Source: Chamaesiphon minutus PCC 6605 (lineage in GTDB: Bacteria; Cyanobacteriota; Cyanobacteriia; Cyanobacteriales; Chamaesiphonaceae). Taken from it: a DNA stretch of 64,000 nt. Below are positions 33,501 through 42,418 of this stretch, piece by piece. Under the pieces are notes generated by a model. The model did not search any database, was not told where the DNA came from, and worked only from the letters and a program-made list of their open reading frames with translations. The position numbers and the translations under genes were made by a program. The stretch's first letter is position 1; each line of letters begins with the position of its first letter. The stretch covers positions 744,001 to 808,000 of the forward strand of contig NC_019697.1 of the NCBI RefSeq assembly GCF_000317145.1. Reading direction: 5' to 3'.

Positions 33501-34448
33501 TATGTGTATCTCAACCCCTACGAAGGGGCCAAAATGGTCGTCGCCGAAGCCGCTCGCAATCTGAGTTGTGTCGGAGCCGAACCCGTCGCCGTCACTGACA
33601 ATCTTAACTTCGGCAGCCCCGAAAAACCGATCGGTTATTGGCAACTCGCCAACGCCTGCACGGGTTTATCCGAAGCTTGCAGCGCATTCAAAACCCCCGT
33701 CACGGGTGGAAATGTCTCGCTCTATAACGAAACCTTCGACCCCGAAGGCAATCCCGTCCCGATTTATCCAACTCCCGTCGTTGGGATGGTGGGCATCGTC
33801 AATGACATTACCAAAATCTGCGGTCAAGGTTGGCAAAATACAGGCGATCGCATTTACCTGTTAGGTATTCCCGTCGGCTACTTCGCCTTCAAAACTACTT
33901 TACTCCGAACTTATCCTGTGGCGGATGGTCTAGAACTAGTAACACTAGGTGCCTCAGAATATCTCGCCACCCTCCATCACCTGGTTGCCGGACAACCACC
34001 TGCGGTTAATTTCGACCTCGAACTTAAAGTCCAAGCGGCCTGTCGGGAGGGCATCCAACGCGGCTGGATTAACTCGGCTCACGACTGTGCTGAAGGTGGC
34101 TTAGCTGTGGCTCTAGCTGAATGTGCGATCGCTGGAAATAAAGGCGCAAAAATTCTCCTCGGCGGTATTGTCGTTGGCGAAGCCTCTCTGAAAGAGAATC
34201 GGTTGGATACGGCTTTATTTGGCGAAGGTGGTGCCCGCATCATCGTGTCGATCTCTCCCGCACAGCAGTCCGAATTTGAGACTTATTTAGCCCAGCAAGT
34301 TGGCGATGCTTGGCAATATCTAGGCACTGTCGGTACCCAAACCGATCGGTTTGAGATGTTCAGCCTCAGCGAACCGATCGTCGATCTCGATCTGGCCGCA
34401 ATTACCGCTACTTGGTCAAACGCGATCGAGCGTCGTCTGGATGTGTAG
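30591..34448 (+). CDS. purL: Phosphoribosylformylglycinamidine synthase II (PurL) precursor with intein
   Basis: PurL converts FGAR to FGAM with ATP and glutamine-derived ammonia in purine synthesis. ATG at 30591 gives [20 protein letters not shown], then [19 protein letters not shown] and [20 protein letters not shown], a normal PurL start. After residue 156 ([11 protein letters not shown]) the sequence is interrupted by a 482-residue intein (31059-32504) and resumes as [20 protein letters not shown]. The spliced protein would be ~803 residues, normal for cyanobacterial PurL. The interrupted site is a highly conserved loop of the nucleotide-binding region, typical for inteins. The frame can be read back to 30504, but that part is repeat-derived. 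purS and purQ are not nearby. Confidence 0.95.
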   Translation: MTPSPFTAAEIAAQGIKPNEYEEIVNRLNRHPNKAELGMFGVMWSEHCCYKNSRPLLKQFPTTGDRILVGPGENAGVIDLGDGLQLAFKIESHNHPSAVEPFQGAATGVGGILRDIFTMGARPIAILNSLRFGDLKDAKTRRLFTGVVAGISHYGNCLLGAETFIWRDSHGVHFDTIGNFVNTHLPPDTDTIALPPGIETLSVDPKTVAGSTNENGSNWQPVTRIFRRQAGTLVNIRTSLGRTITVTPDHPMLRVEDGKIRIRYAQTLRVGDDLPILQKLPKLADCQPQPIDTIATIDPELHSQRELCVKLPTSWQPTDLIRTTLELLEPSIQKRNHYLNTKTFPLDRFLCLEQLLGLEQDLNFDRQDLKIGQHSKEDWLPAIIRPNAAFARLLGYYIATGMVSPSGNIYRIFLNFSHHEAAAAADAIAILHDLGIAANPQERTSGMAVSASSWLLGHLLARVWGCGNEGTHKRIPDFVWEWNSELQQELLKGLIRTNPTIPNPNSGAGSQGKIFFSTSSRQLFDQVMLLVQDRGILPQVHHRPGSIGKIKGREFHYAPLWQIELRRDWAMGSSAIAREHRQEIGAVATQTVASAIATIGAVKIQNIATHNVATCDVYDVEVEHNHLFVTSSGIITHNCVGVPTVGGEVYFDPAYSGNPLVNAMAMGLMETDTIVKSGAAGIGNPVLYVGSTTGRDGMGGASFASAELTAESIDNRPAVQVGDPFLEKSLIEACLEAFKTGAVVAAQDMGAAGITCSCSEMAAKGGVGIEFDLDLVPAREPGMVPYEYLLSESQERMLFVAHKGREQELIDIFERWGLHAVVAGTVIEEPIVRILFQGSIAAEVPASALADNTPLYERELMAEAPAYAQKAWEWTPAQLPPATPQGIEIQGTSQSWNDVLLTLLDTPSIASKRWVYRQYDHQVQNNTVLLPGGADAAVIRIRPLEPIQNRQSTTTNPNLGVAATVDCNPRYVYLNPYEGAKMVVAEAARNLSCVGAEPVAVTDNLNFGSPEKPIGYWQLANACTGLSEACSAFKTPVTGGNVSLYNETFDPEGNPVPIYPTPVVGMVGIVNDITKICGQGWQNTGDRIYLLGIPVGYFAFKTTLLRTYPVADGLELVTLGASEYLATLHHLVAGQPPAVNFDLELKVQAACREGIQRGWINSAHDCAEGGLAVALAECAIAGNKGAKILLGGIVVGEASLKENRLDTALFGEGGARIIVSISPAQQSEFETYLAQQVGDAWQYLGTVGTQTDRFEMFSLSEPIVDLDLAAITATWSNAIERRLDV
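31059..32504 (+). other. Intein in PurL (482 residues, class 1, degenerate homing endonuclease)
   Basis: The element begins with Cys1 (CLLGAETFI, block A), carries the block B TxxH as TPDH (91-94), and ends with [14 protein letters not shown] (block F) and IITHN, with Cys+1 in the C-extein (HN|CVGVPT). So Cys1, block B His, penultimate His, terminal Asn and Cys+1 are all present and splicing should work. Between ~230 and ~395 lies a LAGLIDADG-type endonuclease region: LLGYYIATG (237-245) and LLKGLIRTN (334-342). Each has lost its catalytic acid (Thr244 and Asn342 at the usual Asp/Glu positions), so DNA cutting is probably lost. The Gly-Asn/Cys insertion point falls exactly at the conserved HYGNCVGVP motif. 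Confidence 0.93.
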
Positions 34449-34457
34449 ATAGATTAT

Positions 34458-34485
34458 ATACCCGACTTGTCGATCGGTCGGGTAT
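34458..34485 (+). terminator. Possible purL terminator hairpin
   Basis: ATACCCGAC (34458-34466) pairs with GTCGGGTAT (34477-34485) around a ten-base loop, 10 bp after the purL stop. There is no clear U-tract, so it may only stabilise the 3' end. Confidence 0.5.
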
Positions 34486-34661
34486 GCTCGTTACCTGCAC
34501 TCGATCTATCCAAAGTCTTATCCTAAGTGAGATAATTTTTTTGATATTCGCGATGCGCTTCTAAAAATATCCTGGCCTAATTTTTAACATGCCAAAACTG
34601 AGATAGCTATCGATCGACAACTATCCCAAATTAATTAATGCTGCACCCAGCCTAACTCTAT

Positions 34662-35465
34662 TTACAAACCATCAATTTGTTTGCGTAAGGCTTCTAGTTC
34701 CTCATCTTGGGGACTCATGGGTGCTTTGACGGTATCTTTAGGTGTAGCGGGAGCTGAAGTTGGCGAGACGGTACCTTGAGGTAGAGCGGCAGCAGGTTGA
34801 GCGGAACCGCCGAGCATTTGCTGTTTCATGGCGGCGAGTTCGTCATCGACATCGCTACCTGCCGACAGAGCGGCAAATTTGCTCTCTAGATCTGCACCAG
34901 TGAGTTCGGCAGCAGCTTGAGACTTGGCTTCTTGAATGAGGACTTTTTCTTCCATCCGTTCAAATGCAGCCATCGCGCTGTTGGTACCCAGGCGTCCGAC
35001 GGCACCCTGTAGTTGTTCCTGAGCTTTGGCAGCTTGAGAACGAGATTTGAGCATATCCTTCTTGGTTTTGGCTTCAGAAATCTTGCCTTCAAGTTGGAGC
35101 AGACTCTTTTTCATCGTGTCTACCATGCCTGCTTGCCCGTCTAGTTGAGCTTTAAGGCTAGCAGCAGTTTCGCTGTAATTTTTCTTGCGCACGAGAGCTT
35201 CACGGGCGAGATCTTCATCTCCTTTTTGCAGGGCAAGTTGAGCTTTGCTCTGCCAGCTATTGGCATCGGCCATTGCTTTATTGTATTGCTGCTCGGTGCG
35301 TTTTTGGTTGGCAATGCTACTGGCAACAGCTTGGCGCAATTGCACCAAGTCTTCTTGCATGTCCATGACCGCCTGTTCCAGAATTTTTTCTGGATCTTCG
35401 GCTTTGCTGACCATATCATTGACATTTGCCCGGAGCAGTCTGCTCACCCGATCGAATAATCCCAT
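34662..35465 (-). CDS. vipp1: Vipp1/IM30 (PspA-family) thylakoid membrane protein
   Basis: The 267 residues start with the amphipathic membrane-binding helix MGLFDRVSRLLRANVNDMVS, followed by AEDPEKILEQAVMDMQEDLV and long coiled-coil helices to ~215. This is the ESCRT-III-like PspA/IM30 fold that forms rings and rods on membranes. A low-complexity Pro/Ala/Thr linker (~220-250) leads to a final helix (SPQDEELEALRKQIDGL), the C-terminal extension that marks Vipp1 and separates it from bacterial PspA. It supports thylakoid formation and membrane repair. No PspBC or other Psp partners are here, as expected in cyanobacteria. Confidence 0.93.
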   Translation of the reverse strand: MGLFDRVSRLLRANVNDMVSKAEDPEKILEQAVMDMQEDLVQLRQAVASSIANQKRTEQQYNKAMADANSWQSKAQLALQKGDEDLAREALVRKKNYSETAASLKAQLDGQAGMVDTMKKSLLQLEGKISEAKTKKDMLKSRSQAAKAQEQLQGAVGRLGTNSAMAAFERMEEKVLIQEAKSQAAAELTGADLESKFAALSAGSDVDDELAAMKQQMLGGSAQPAAALPQGTVSPTSAPATPKDTVKAPMSPQDEELEALRKQIDGL

Positions 35466-35776
35466 ATTGCTATCCCCTTTATAGTTTCTTTTACTTGCAG
35501 CTCGGTACCTATGGCACGCCTAGTGCTATTTTGACTTGATGATTTAAATAACTAACCTAGTAATTATGATAACTTCTGGATCTCCCGATCGGGCACTACC
35601 ATTTGAGAAATTAGCAACAACTGACGCAACACATCACCTTCATACAGAGCGGGAGTATACAGTCGCAGCCTTTAAACCCCAGTATCTGCTGCTTGGTGTG
35701 CTCATCTGTCTGCTTTGCTGAGGTTGACGCAGCCTTTGCGATCGAAAAGACGTGTAATTATCAATTATCGATTAAA
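35466..35776. other. Gap upstream of vipp1
   Basis: 310 bp between two minus-strand genes. It should hold the vipp1 promoter. No gene, repeat or hairpin that I can support. Confidence 0.5.
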
Positions 35777-36901
35777 TTAACGTCCCGTTCCCGATGGGCT
35801 AGCACGAAAACCAGTAGGTCTGGTGTAGACGCGAAAACTTGGAGGAAGGAGCGATTTGACTAGACTGTCAGCCAATCGCGGTTGAGAAGTGATTGTAGTC
35901 GTAGGTGGCACGATTTGACGGGTTCCAACCTGGTTAAAAGGGATCGCTGCTGGTGCTGTGGTAACGCCTGTAGGTGCGGCAATAGTTGAAGTTGGTGCTG
36001 TTCGCGCCGCAGTGGTGGTTTTGGGCAGTTCGATGGTGTTGAGCGTACTCAAATTGAGTTGGCTAAACTCATTGGCTGCGAGGTTGGGACTTTGAATTAA
36101 CTGTCCGAGCGAATTTGTGGTAGTTGCCGTTAGCGCGATCTGTTTGGTAGCTGTGAATGACGCTAGGATACTGGGATTGAGATAAGTATAAGCAGCTCCA
36201 CCAGCAAGGACGCAAACTGCCGCTGCCGAGCCGATCTTCAGTGGGGTAAAAAATTTGCGTTTGGGAGCGGTTGGCTCTGACCGACGATCGCGGCGTTCGC
36301 TGGTAGTGTCGCGATATCCCGATTGAATCTGCCGGAGTAGTTCTTGAGATGATGAGGAATATTCATTTTGAAAAGGAGCCATCTCGCCACTAGAGCCAAA
36401 ATTGGCATCCTTGCGGTTATGGATGGGCACATTACTCCGATAGACTTCGATCGAGCCATAATTATTGATGGCTGGCGTATCTGGACTGTTTGTCGAGGAG
36501 GTAATGAGCTTGTCGATAATAATAAACCCGCCCTTTGGTGCTGGCTCTGGTGCGACGACTCTGTCTAGATCTCCGTTACCTTCTATAATGGTGCCAGTTC
36601 TGGCCGAATCGACGATGTGGGCGGTAACAATCTCGGCATCCGCATCAAAACCTGTCGATGCCTCTTCCTCTATTCCGGTGCTGGCTAGCACTGAATGCCG
36701 CTCGTCAGCTTGAGCTTCCTGTTTGGCTCTAAATCGCATTAATTCGTCTTCTAATTTAATATCTAGACAACTTAGAGCTTGCTGGAGAGCTGGATTGAGC
36801 CGATCGGATGTACGATGATCTGTCTCAGATCTGCCGTCAGCGACTACCGCTCGACCGGATCGAGGTACATTTGCACTATCTTTAGATGGGTTGTGGTTCA
36901 T
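35777..36901 (-). CDS. Bitopic membrane protein, unknown function
   Basis: The 374-residue protein is mostly low-complexity. A short conserved-looking helix ALQQALSCLDIKLEDELMRF lies at 38-57. Residues ~60-215 are polar and acidic to basic. One membrane helix KIGSAAAVCVLAGGAAYTYL sits at ~222-241 after the basic RRDRR...KRK stop-transfer-like stretch, and the rest (~245-374) is a Thr/Pro/Ala-rich periplasmic part. I recognise no family by name. The LDIKLEDELMR motif resembles a helix I associate with other cyanobacterial membrane proteins, a weak impression only. It lies downstream of nothing obvious and upstream of vipp1 on the same strand. Confidence 0.6.
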   Translation of the reverse strand: MNHNPSKDSANVPRSGRAVVADGRSETDHRTSDRLNPALQQALSCLDIKLEDELMRFRAKQEAQADERHSVLASTGIEEEASTGFDADAEIVTAHIVDSARTGTIIEGNGDLDRVVAPEPAPKGGFIIIDKLITSSTNSPDTPAINNYGSIEVYRSNVPIHNRKDANFGSSGEMAPFQNEYSSSSQELLRQIQSGYRDTTSERRDRRSEPTAPKRKFFTPLKIGSAAAVCVLAGGAAYTYLNPSILASFTATKQIALTATTTNSLGQLIQSPNLAANEFSQLNLSTLNTIELPKTTTAARTAPTSTIAAPTGVTTAPAAIPFNQVGTRQIVPPTTTITSQPRLADSLVKSLLPPSFRVYTRPTGFRASPSGTGR

Positions 36902-37222
36902 AACTCACTTTAAACGCAGATATTTCTGACGATGTCATTTAAAATACACTAGATTCAGGAGCGATGCTCTTAGGTTACCCACGATCGTTGTCACAGACGA
37001 CAAGCGATGCGGACAAACTAAGGCAGTGGGCTAATTAGCTCGATTTAGATCCCACAGGGCGATCTCGCTCGGCAACAGTCGGCACTGGAGTTGGACGAGT
37101 TACAATACTCATCCATCATTGCCACTTCCTCAATAGGTGTCAAAATTTAGCCGCTTCGTCAAGAATCGGAGATTTGACTGAGATTTTTCAATTCAATCTT
37201 ACTATTGCTAAGTCTTAATAAT
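36902..37222. other. Divergent intergenic region
   Basis: About 320 bp between two divergent genes. No repeat or coding stretch stands out. It must carry promoters for both directions. Confidence 0.45.
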
Positions 37223-37672
37223 ATGTCATTAACGTCGATCGCTTCAATTACATCCGCAATCCAAAACCAGCCGGGATGGGAAGGCGTTCGCGATTGGGGC
37301 GCGATCGTGCGAGCGTGGAGCCAGATTGTCTCGCCAGCAATTGCCGAGCGCACTCAGCCTCGATCGCTATCGAGAGGAATCTTGACGATCGCCACTAATA
37401 GTTCTAGCCTCTCCCATCAGCTCACTTTTGGCAGGCAAGCATTGTGTCAGCGATTCAATCGCCTAGAGAGCGCGCCCTCGATCGTCGATTTGCGTTTTGT
37501 CGCGGTAGGATATACAGATCGCAGTATAGTGACTGCGACAGACGATCGATCTGTTGCTATCGACTCTGGAAATGTAGTAATTTGTTCCCACTGTAATTGT
37601 CGCGCGCGCGAAGGTGAATTACTACGGTGGAATGTTTGTCGATTTTGTGCGTTCGCGGAGCATCGCTTTTAG
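37223..37672 (+). CDS. DUF721/DciA-like protein with C-terminal zinc ribbon
   Basis: From ATG at 37223 the protein has 149 residues. Residues ~1-95 match DUF721 (DciA-like): IQNQPGWEGVRDWGAIVRAW, IVSPAIAERTQPRSLSRGIL and TIATNSSSLSHQLTFGRQAL, the usual KH-like core. DciA proteins load the replicative helicase DnaB in bacteria lacking DnaC. The C-terminus adds a likely zinc ribbon (ICSHCNCRA, then WNVCRFCA), giving CxxC...CxxC. The earlier TTG at 37205 is in frame, but the ATG fits the family start better. Helicase loading here is an inference from DUF721. No replication gene is adjacent. Confidence 0.75.
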   Translation: MSLTSIASITSAIQNQPGWEGVRDWGAIVRAWSQIVSPAIAERTQPRSLSRGILTIATNSSSLSHQLTFGRQALCQRFNRLESAPSIVDLRFVAVGYTDRSIVTATDDRSVAIDSGNVVICSHCNCRAREGELLRWNVCRFCAFAEHRF

Positions 37673-38099
37673 CGAATCGATCTGAGAATCTGCGGTCAAA
37701 AAGTTCGATTGTAAAACACAGTGGTTTTTTTAATCTAGTGCTATCTATCTTTCGGTATATTTAGTAACTTTTCTCCTAAAATAAACCTTTTTCTACCATT
37801 TAGAATATTGCATAGTCGATCTACTCTGGCTCTTTGTTTTCAACGATCCCTGGTGCTTTAGGGTAAATTACTACCAATATTGACTGTAAACAAACAATTT
37901 CCGTATATGTACCTAATACCCCAACAAATGTTTCTATTCATAAACTGAATCTAAAGACAATATAAAGTATCAATTGACTTGGGGATCGCTATAAGCTATG
38001 TGGGATCGCTGATTGCTGCCACTTTTGCCAATATAAGCAACAGTGATAATAGTAATCAAGAGAGAATTGAATTTGATGCTCTCCCCATAGGTATGGCTG
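37673..38099. other. AT-rich gene-free region
   Basis: 427 bp with T-rich stretches and no reading frame I can defend. A promoter for the Cys-rich gene is expected near its 3' end. Confidence 0.45.
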
Positions 38100-38381
38100 A
38101 TGAATAATCAAAATTGTATTACTTCTGCATGTCGCTTCTGTCGCTTCTACCGACCGGACGGCCTACATGGTGGTGCTTGTCAGCAACTTGGTGTCTCTGT
38201 GCGAAGTGAGTGGAAAGCTTGTCAGTTAGGGTTACCAGCGTTTGCCAATAATTGGGAAAATGCCGAAGAGCTAGCAACTGCTAATCGCCAGGTAGAATTG
38301 CCACAAGTTCTGCATCGTCAAGAACTCATGCACACGAGCGATTTAGAACTGAGTCAAGAGTCGATCGGTATTAATAATTAG
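38100..38381 (+). CDS. Small conserved cyanobacterial Cys-motif protein
   Basis: The 93-residue protein has a compact motif at 6-46: CITSACRFCRFYRPDGLHGG, then ACQQLGVSVRSEWKACQLGL. This CxxC...GGxCQxLGVxVxxxWKAC pattern is one I recognise in uncharacterised small cyanobacterial proteins, probably metal-binding. The remainder is polar. No function is known to me. A second small gene follows 108 bp downstream on the same strand, so the two may share a transcript. Confidence 0.7.
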   Translation: MNNQNCITSACRFCRFYRPDGLHGGACQQLGVSVRSEWKACQLGLPAFANNWENAEELATANRQVELPQVLHRQELMHTSDLELSQESIGINN

Positions 38382-38489
38382 TTAATTAATTTTAGCGATC
38401 GATGGTTGCGATGCCATCCAAATCGGTGCAAGATGAAGATAGCTCGATCGTTGACTTTAAAAATTACAGATCGCAGTTGGTACTTGCCA

Positions 38490-38822
38490 ATGACAGAACC
38501 GATCGCCTCAATTACTTTACCACCAGCCACCGATGCTACCAAAGAAGGTGCGTGGCTGCAATCGTCACTCCAGGTCTGGTTGGATCGCGAATTTATTCCC
38601 GAATCCATCAATTCTGACATCGCTCAAAGAGCCGCTCAAATCTACACTAGACAGCGGATGGAAGGAGAAAACGATCTCGGAAGTTTAGTGATCGCGATCG
38701 TCACCGAGATGCAGGCATTTAATTTTCAAGAAAGCTTTTTTGGTGAATTCACCATCGCCAACGCTGTTAGCGATCTAATTTTAGAAAGTTTGGGAATCGA
38801 TAACCGCTGTTGCGGGAATTAG
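38490..38822 (+). CDS. Small conserved protein, unknown function
   Basis: I start at ATG 38490, giving 110 residues: MTEPIASITLPPATDATKEG, then LQSSLQVWLDREFIPESINS and RQRMEGENDLGSLVIAIVTE. Upstream in-frame codons to 38406 encode a basic stretch without family look. The protein appears fully helical and soluble. The W-L-D-x-E-F-x-P...A-A-x-I-Y-x-R-Q-R pattern resembles unnamed cyanobacterial proteins. It may be cotranscribed with the Cys-motif gene. Confidence 0.6.
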   Translation: MTEPIASITLPPATDATKEGAWLQSSLQVWLDREFIPESINSDIAQRAAQIYTRQRMEGENDLGSLVIAIVTEMQAFNFQESFFGEFTIANAVSDLILESLGIDNRCCGN

Positions 38823-38901
38823 ACAATAGGGGATAGGGGGGAGGGAATAGGGGATAGGGTTAAACCACCAACTATTTCCCCTTACCCAGTATCCGCTCAT
38901 T

Positions 38902-39204
38902 TTACCAACTAGATTTGACAACACCAGGTAACAAACCTTGGTGTGCCCATTCGCGGAGAACGTTCCGGGATAGACCGAAATCGCGGTAGTAGCCACGGGG
39001 ACGACCAGTAACCCAGCAACGATTGTGCAACCGAGTGGGTGCGCTGTTGCGAGGTAATTGTTGGATTTTGCGGTGAACTGCGAACTTCGCTTGAGCTGAG
39101 GGAGCGTTTTTAAACTCTTCTAACAAAGCTTCCCGCTTTTGTGCATATTTTGCGACTAGTCGCTCGCGGTTTTTTTCCCGCTCGATCGTGCCTTTCTTCG
39201 CCAT
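38902..39204 (-). CDS. rpsN: 30S ribosomal protein S14
   Basis: The 100-residue protein is S14 of the long zinc-free type: [20 protein letters not shown], then [20 protein letters not shown] and [21 protein letters not shown] place the start at MAKKGT (39204), not at the longer in-frame Met 24 bases upstream. It stands alone here, as rpsN does in other cyanobacteria, outside the main ribosomal operon. Confidence 0.97.
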   Translation of the reverse strand: MAKKGTIEREKNRERLVAKYAQKREALLEEFKNAPSAQAKFAVHRKIQQLPRNSAPTRLHNRCWVTGRPRGYYRDFGLSRNVLREWAHQGLLPGVVKSSW

Positions 39205-39739
39205 GGGTATAAATTTATCTATGTACAAAAAACCTGAGCAGTTCTTGTCGAGCTACGCGCTTACCAATATAAGTGCGTCACAAGAGTGCCAAACACTCAA
39301 TTATAACTGGATATAGATATTTTTGTCTAGGGTCTGGACATATCTAAGCACATTTTTTTGTCAACCCGATCGTCATCGCTAAATTTTCGGTGAAACCGAT
39401 CGATAATCGATAGTAAATACTCACTAGTCTTTTAGTACTAAACTATCGATCGATTTCTGGCGACGATCGATTTAGACATCATTCATTTCCACCAATTTTC
39501 TGTCAATTTGAGCCAAATTTGAGCCAAATCGAGATTAATTTGGCGGTTATCTTGACTTACTACAAAATGTTACTTAGTAAAGATTTGTAAACTGTAAGGT
39601 AAACTCCATCCAATTTCAAAATTGTGTAGTTGTAAACGATCGATCTTCAAAAAGCGAAGCGCGAGCTGCGGGCGATCGATCGGACACTCCGCGATTGAGT
39701 TGGATGAAGTAGCAAACTTAATCTACATAGACGCGATCG
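39205..39739. other. Long divergent region between rpsN and cruF
   Basis: 535 bp. A short direct repeat (TTGAGCCAAA, twice near 39508-39530) and TTGACT at 39552-39557 with a weak -10 are the only signals noticed. CGATCGAT words are frequent. No gene is supported. Confidence 0.45.
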
Positions 39740-40621
39740 ATGGAAAAACTTATGCGTGTTGAGCGAAGTCTGCTGATCGGACATATTATATCAATGGTGT
39801 TTGGTCTGGCGGGATTACTCTTGGTGCTACCAAATACTGACTTTATTAATGCCTTACCCGACTTTGGCAAAACCGCTTTTGGCTGGTCGATGGCGGGTGG
39901 CGGCGTAGTTTATATGCTGCTGGGGACATCAGCGGTGGCAGTATATGCTTACAGAACTCTAGGTCTGTGGCATTGTTTAGGATTTATGATTCCCGCGATC
40001 GGACTATCTTTGGTCAGCGAGTTGTTGGGCACTAGTACGGGATTTCCGTTTGGGCATTATCATTATTTATCGGGATTGGGCTACAAGATTGCGGGGTTGG
40101 TACCATTTACCATTCCCCTGTCATGGTTTTATATCGGCTTTAGTGCGTATATCATCGCTCGTGCTGGCTTAGAAACTCTTGCCATTCATAAAGTTATCAA
40201 ATATGTCGGCGCGATCGGATTTGGTTCGCTGTTACTAACTTCTTGGGATTTTGTACTCGATCCAGCCATGAGTCAAACGACAGTACCATTTTGGATCTGG
40301 GAACAACCAGGTGCATTTTTTGGAATGCCTTACGAAAACTTTGCAGGTTGGTTCGGGACGGGAGTGGTATTTATGACCGTCGCGACCCTAATCTGGCGGA
40401 TGAAGCCGCTGACACTACCGACTACTCAACTCGGTTTGCCGCTGGCTGTTTATCTGGGTAATTTTGGTTTTGCCACAATTACTAGTATCGCAGCCGGGAT
40501 TTATATTCCCATCTTGTTGGGATTAGTTTTAGGCATTCTCCCTTTGGCGGTTCTTTATCAAATGGCGACTGCTCAACCTCGCGCAATTGGATCTGAAGGC
40601 TTAGAAGCAGAAATCATCTAG
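39740..40621 (+). CDS. cruF: Carotenoid 1',2'-hydratase CruF (myxol pathway)
   Basis: The 293-residue integral membrane protein (about eight helices) has the DUF422/CruF look: MVFGLAGLLLVLPN, GWSMAGGGVVYMLLGTSAVA, then SELLGTSTGFPFGHYHYLSG and FTIPLSWFYIGFSAYIIARA, and LTSWDFVLDPAMS, with His and Asp residues conserved in the family. CruF adds water to the psi end of gamma-carotene-type substrates, giving the 1'-hydroxyl of myxol. The next gene is the CruG-type glycosyltransferase, the pairing known from Synechococcus PCC 7002. The start could also be at Met5. Confidence 0.88.
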   Translation: MEKLMRVERSLLIGHIISMVFGLAGLLLVLPNTDFINALPDFGKTAFGWSMAGGGVVYMLLGTSAVAVYAYRTLGLWHCLGFMIPAIGLSLVSELLGTSTGFPFGHYHYLSGLGYKIAGLVPFTIPLSWFYIGFSAYIIARAGLETLAIHKVIKYVGAIGFGSLLLTSWDFVLDPAMSQTTVPFWIWEQPGAFFGMPYENFAGWFGTGVVFMTVATLIWRMKPLTLPTTQLGLPLAVYLGNFGFATITSIAAGIYIPILLGLVLGILPLAVLYQMATAQPRAIGSEGLEAEII

Positions 40622-40695
40622 GTCAAAATAGTTAGATTAATTACACCTGGGATCGGTATGAAAAACTAGTGCTAAGTACAGACCTGGGGTACCCA

Positions 40696-40738
40696 CGAGG
40701 GACACCCCTACAGTTTAATTGTGTATGGGTGTCCCTCG
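40696..40738. repeat. 12-bp inverted repeat between cruF and cruG
   Basis: CGAGGGACACCC (40696-40707) pairs with GGGTGTCCCTCG (40727-40738) around a 19-base loop. It could modulate the balance between cruF and cruG messages or be a dispersed repeat. Confidence 0.65.
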
Positions 40739-40834
40739 CCTGCGCCGAGGGACTCGTAACAAGCGCAGTCAGAGTAAGTCGAGGCGTGAATATTTGGTAC
40801 GATCTAGAGCAGATTAAAAATAGCAAGATTATAG

Positions 40835-42103
40835 GTGGATTGGTTGAAAGATTTAGCGATCGAGGGCATATTCGGTGCTGTGGGATTGGGACTGTTATTA
40901 TTTCAGGGAACGGCAACTGCAATTTTGTTGTCGCGACTGATTAAAGGAGCGGTACGGCGTCCGCCGCTGATGCCAAAGATTTCGACAGTAGATGCTAAAT
41001 TGGAACCACTCGATCGAGAATCTCATGGTGTCAGTGTGGTAGTACCGACCTTGAATGAGGTCGATCGAATTGCACCGTGTTTGACAGGATTGAGTCAGCA
41101 AGGCAGTGAGGTGCGCGAAATTCTAATTGTCGATAGTAATTCGCAAGATGGGACGCGCGAGCGGGTCTCGGCGGCGGCAAAGCTCGATAATCGCTTTAAA
41201 TTGCTCACTGACGATCCGTTACCTGCGGGGTGGGTGGGTCGTCCGTGGGCCCTACACTATGGTTATTTGAGCAGCTCGCCCCAGAGCGAGTGGATTTTGG
41301 GCATCGATGCCGATACGCAGCCGCAACCGGGATTGGTGGCTAGTTTGGTGGATGCGGCGATCGAGGAAGGGTACGATTTGGTGTCACTATCGCCACAATT
41401 TATCCTTAAAGATCCGGGGGAATGGTGGCTGCAACCCGCGTTATTAATGACGCTACTATATCGGTTTGATTCGTCAGGAGTTAGAGCGCAGACGCCGGAG
41501 CGAGTAATGGCAAACGGACAGTGTTTTCTGTGTCGGCGTCAGGTATTAGAGAAATTAGAGGGTTATACCAGCGCGGCGGGGTCTTTTTGCGATGATGTCA
41601 CGCTGGCGCGGAATGCGGCCAAGCAAGGCTTTAAGGTAGGATTTCTCGATGGTGCGAAGGTAATTCGCGTGCGGATGTATGCTGGGATTGCCGAAACCTG
41701 GAAAGAATGGGGTCGATCTCTAGACCTGAAGGATGCGACGACACGGCTAGAATTATGGGGCGATTTGGCGTTACTACTTTTAGTTCAAGGTTTGCCGCTC
41801 CCATTAGTGTTAATAAGCTGGAATTGGTGGAGCAGTTCGATCCTAACTTTGCAGCTAGCGATCGGCTTAAATCTGTTTCTAGTAGCGATCCGATTCGCGT
41901 TATTATTAGCAATTTACCCGTCTTATTATCGTGGTAGCGTTGGCGTAGCCTCTGCCTTAGCAGAGACCTCTGTGCAAAAGAATCGATTTTCGCTCTCTGG
42001 GTTGTTATTTTGGTTGTCGCCGTTTGCCGATCCGTTGGCAGTTTTACGTATTTTTATATCGGCTTTTCAACAGCCAAAGCAATGGCGGGGGCGAGTTTAT
42101 TAA
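40835..42103 (+). CDS. cruG: CruG-type carotenoid 2'-O-glycosyltransferase
   Basis: The 422-residue GT2 enzyme starts with one membrane segment (IFGAVGLGLLLFQGTATAIL), then the GT-A domain: VSVVVPTLNEVDRIAPCLTG, DGT, LGIDADTQPQPGLVASLVDA (DxD-like DAD), and the GQCFLCRR / FCDDVTLARNAAKQGFKVGF blocks. Two to three membrane segments close the protein. CruG transfers a sugar to the 2'-hydroxyl of myxol, and the position after cruF supports this. Near the end, SVGVASALAE is encoded by the dispersed GTTGGCGTAGCC repeat, so this stretch was inserted. The start is GTG at 40835. Confidence 0.85.
   Translation: MDWLKDLAIEGIFGAVGLGLLLFQGTATAILLSRLIKGAVRRPPLMPKISTVDAKLEPLDRESHGVSVVVPTLNEVDRIAPCLTGLSQQGSEVREILIVDSNSQDGTRERVSAAAKLDNRFKLLTDDPLPAGWVGRPWALHYGYLSSSPQSEWILGIDADTQPQPGLVASLVDAAIEEGYDLVSLSPQFILKDPGEWWLQPALLMTLLYRFDSSGVRAQTPERVMANGQCFLCRRQVLEKLEGYTSAAGSFCDDVTLARNAAKQGFKVGFLDGAKVIRVRMYAGIAETWKEWGRSLDLKDATTRLELWGDLALLLLVQGLPLPLVLISWNWWSSSILTLQLAIGLNLFLVAIRFALLLAIYPSYYRGSVGVASALAETSVQKNRFSLSGLLFWLSPFADPLAVLRIFISAFQQPKQWRGRVY
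41939..41953 (+). repeat. GTTGGCGTAGCC-type dispersed repeat inside cruG
   Basis: GTTGGCGTAGCCTCT is identical to the reverse complement of 895-909. It continues into a TCTGC-CTTA-GCAGA hairpin. It is read in frame as VGVASALAE in a loop between C-terminal membrane segments. Confidence 0.7.
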
Positions 42104-42163
42104 CTTAATCGATAATCGATCTTGTAAGTTACTAAGCTTTTAATCCTTTCCTACCGAGCGGAT

Positions 42164-42199
42164 CTCAATGTATATCTTCTGCTCAATGTATATCTTCTG
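42164..42199 (+). repeat. Tandem duplication of an 18-bp unit
   Basis: CTCAATGTATATCTTCTG occurs twice without a gap (42164-42181, 42182-42199) and begins a third time. It lies in the cruG-crtL gap. Confidence 0.9.
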
Positions 42200-42281
42200 C
42201 TCATCTGTCTTTATTGGCTCTTTTTTTCTCTACTCTAGCTAATTAATGACATGCCCTAGCGATCGAGTGTTATCTTATCTG

Positions 42282-42353
42282 GATGCGATTACCGACCGTA
42301 GGCTATGCCAACGCGTGTTAAGATGCGATTACCGACCGTAGGCTATGCCAACG
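42282..42353 (+). repeat. Tandem 40-bp repeat upstream of crtL, with GGCTATGCCAAC core
   Basis: A 32-base block starting GATGCGATTACCGACCGTAG is present at 42282-42313 and 42322-42353, offset 40 bp. Each copy contains GTAGGCTATGCCAAC, one mismatch from the GTTGGCGTAGCC family (read in reverse). The second copy ends 66 bp before the crtL start. Confidence 0.85.
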
Positions 42354-42418
42354 AGTAACGGGGAGCGATGCTCGCTTGGGTAAGATCTAAAAGAACGCTA
42401 TATTTCAAGAACGTTGCT

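Noticed and set aside
42282-42353. CRISPR-like direct repeats
   Set aside because: Only two copies with an 8-bp gap; no spacers of 30-40 bp and no cas genes.
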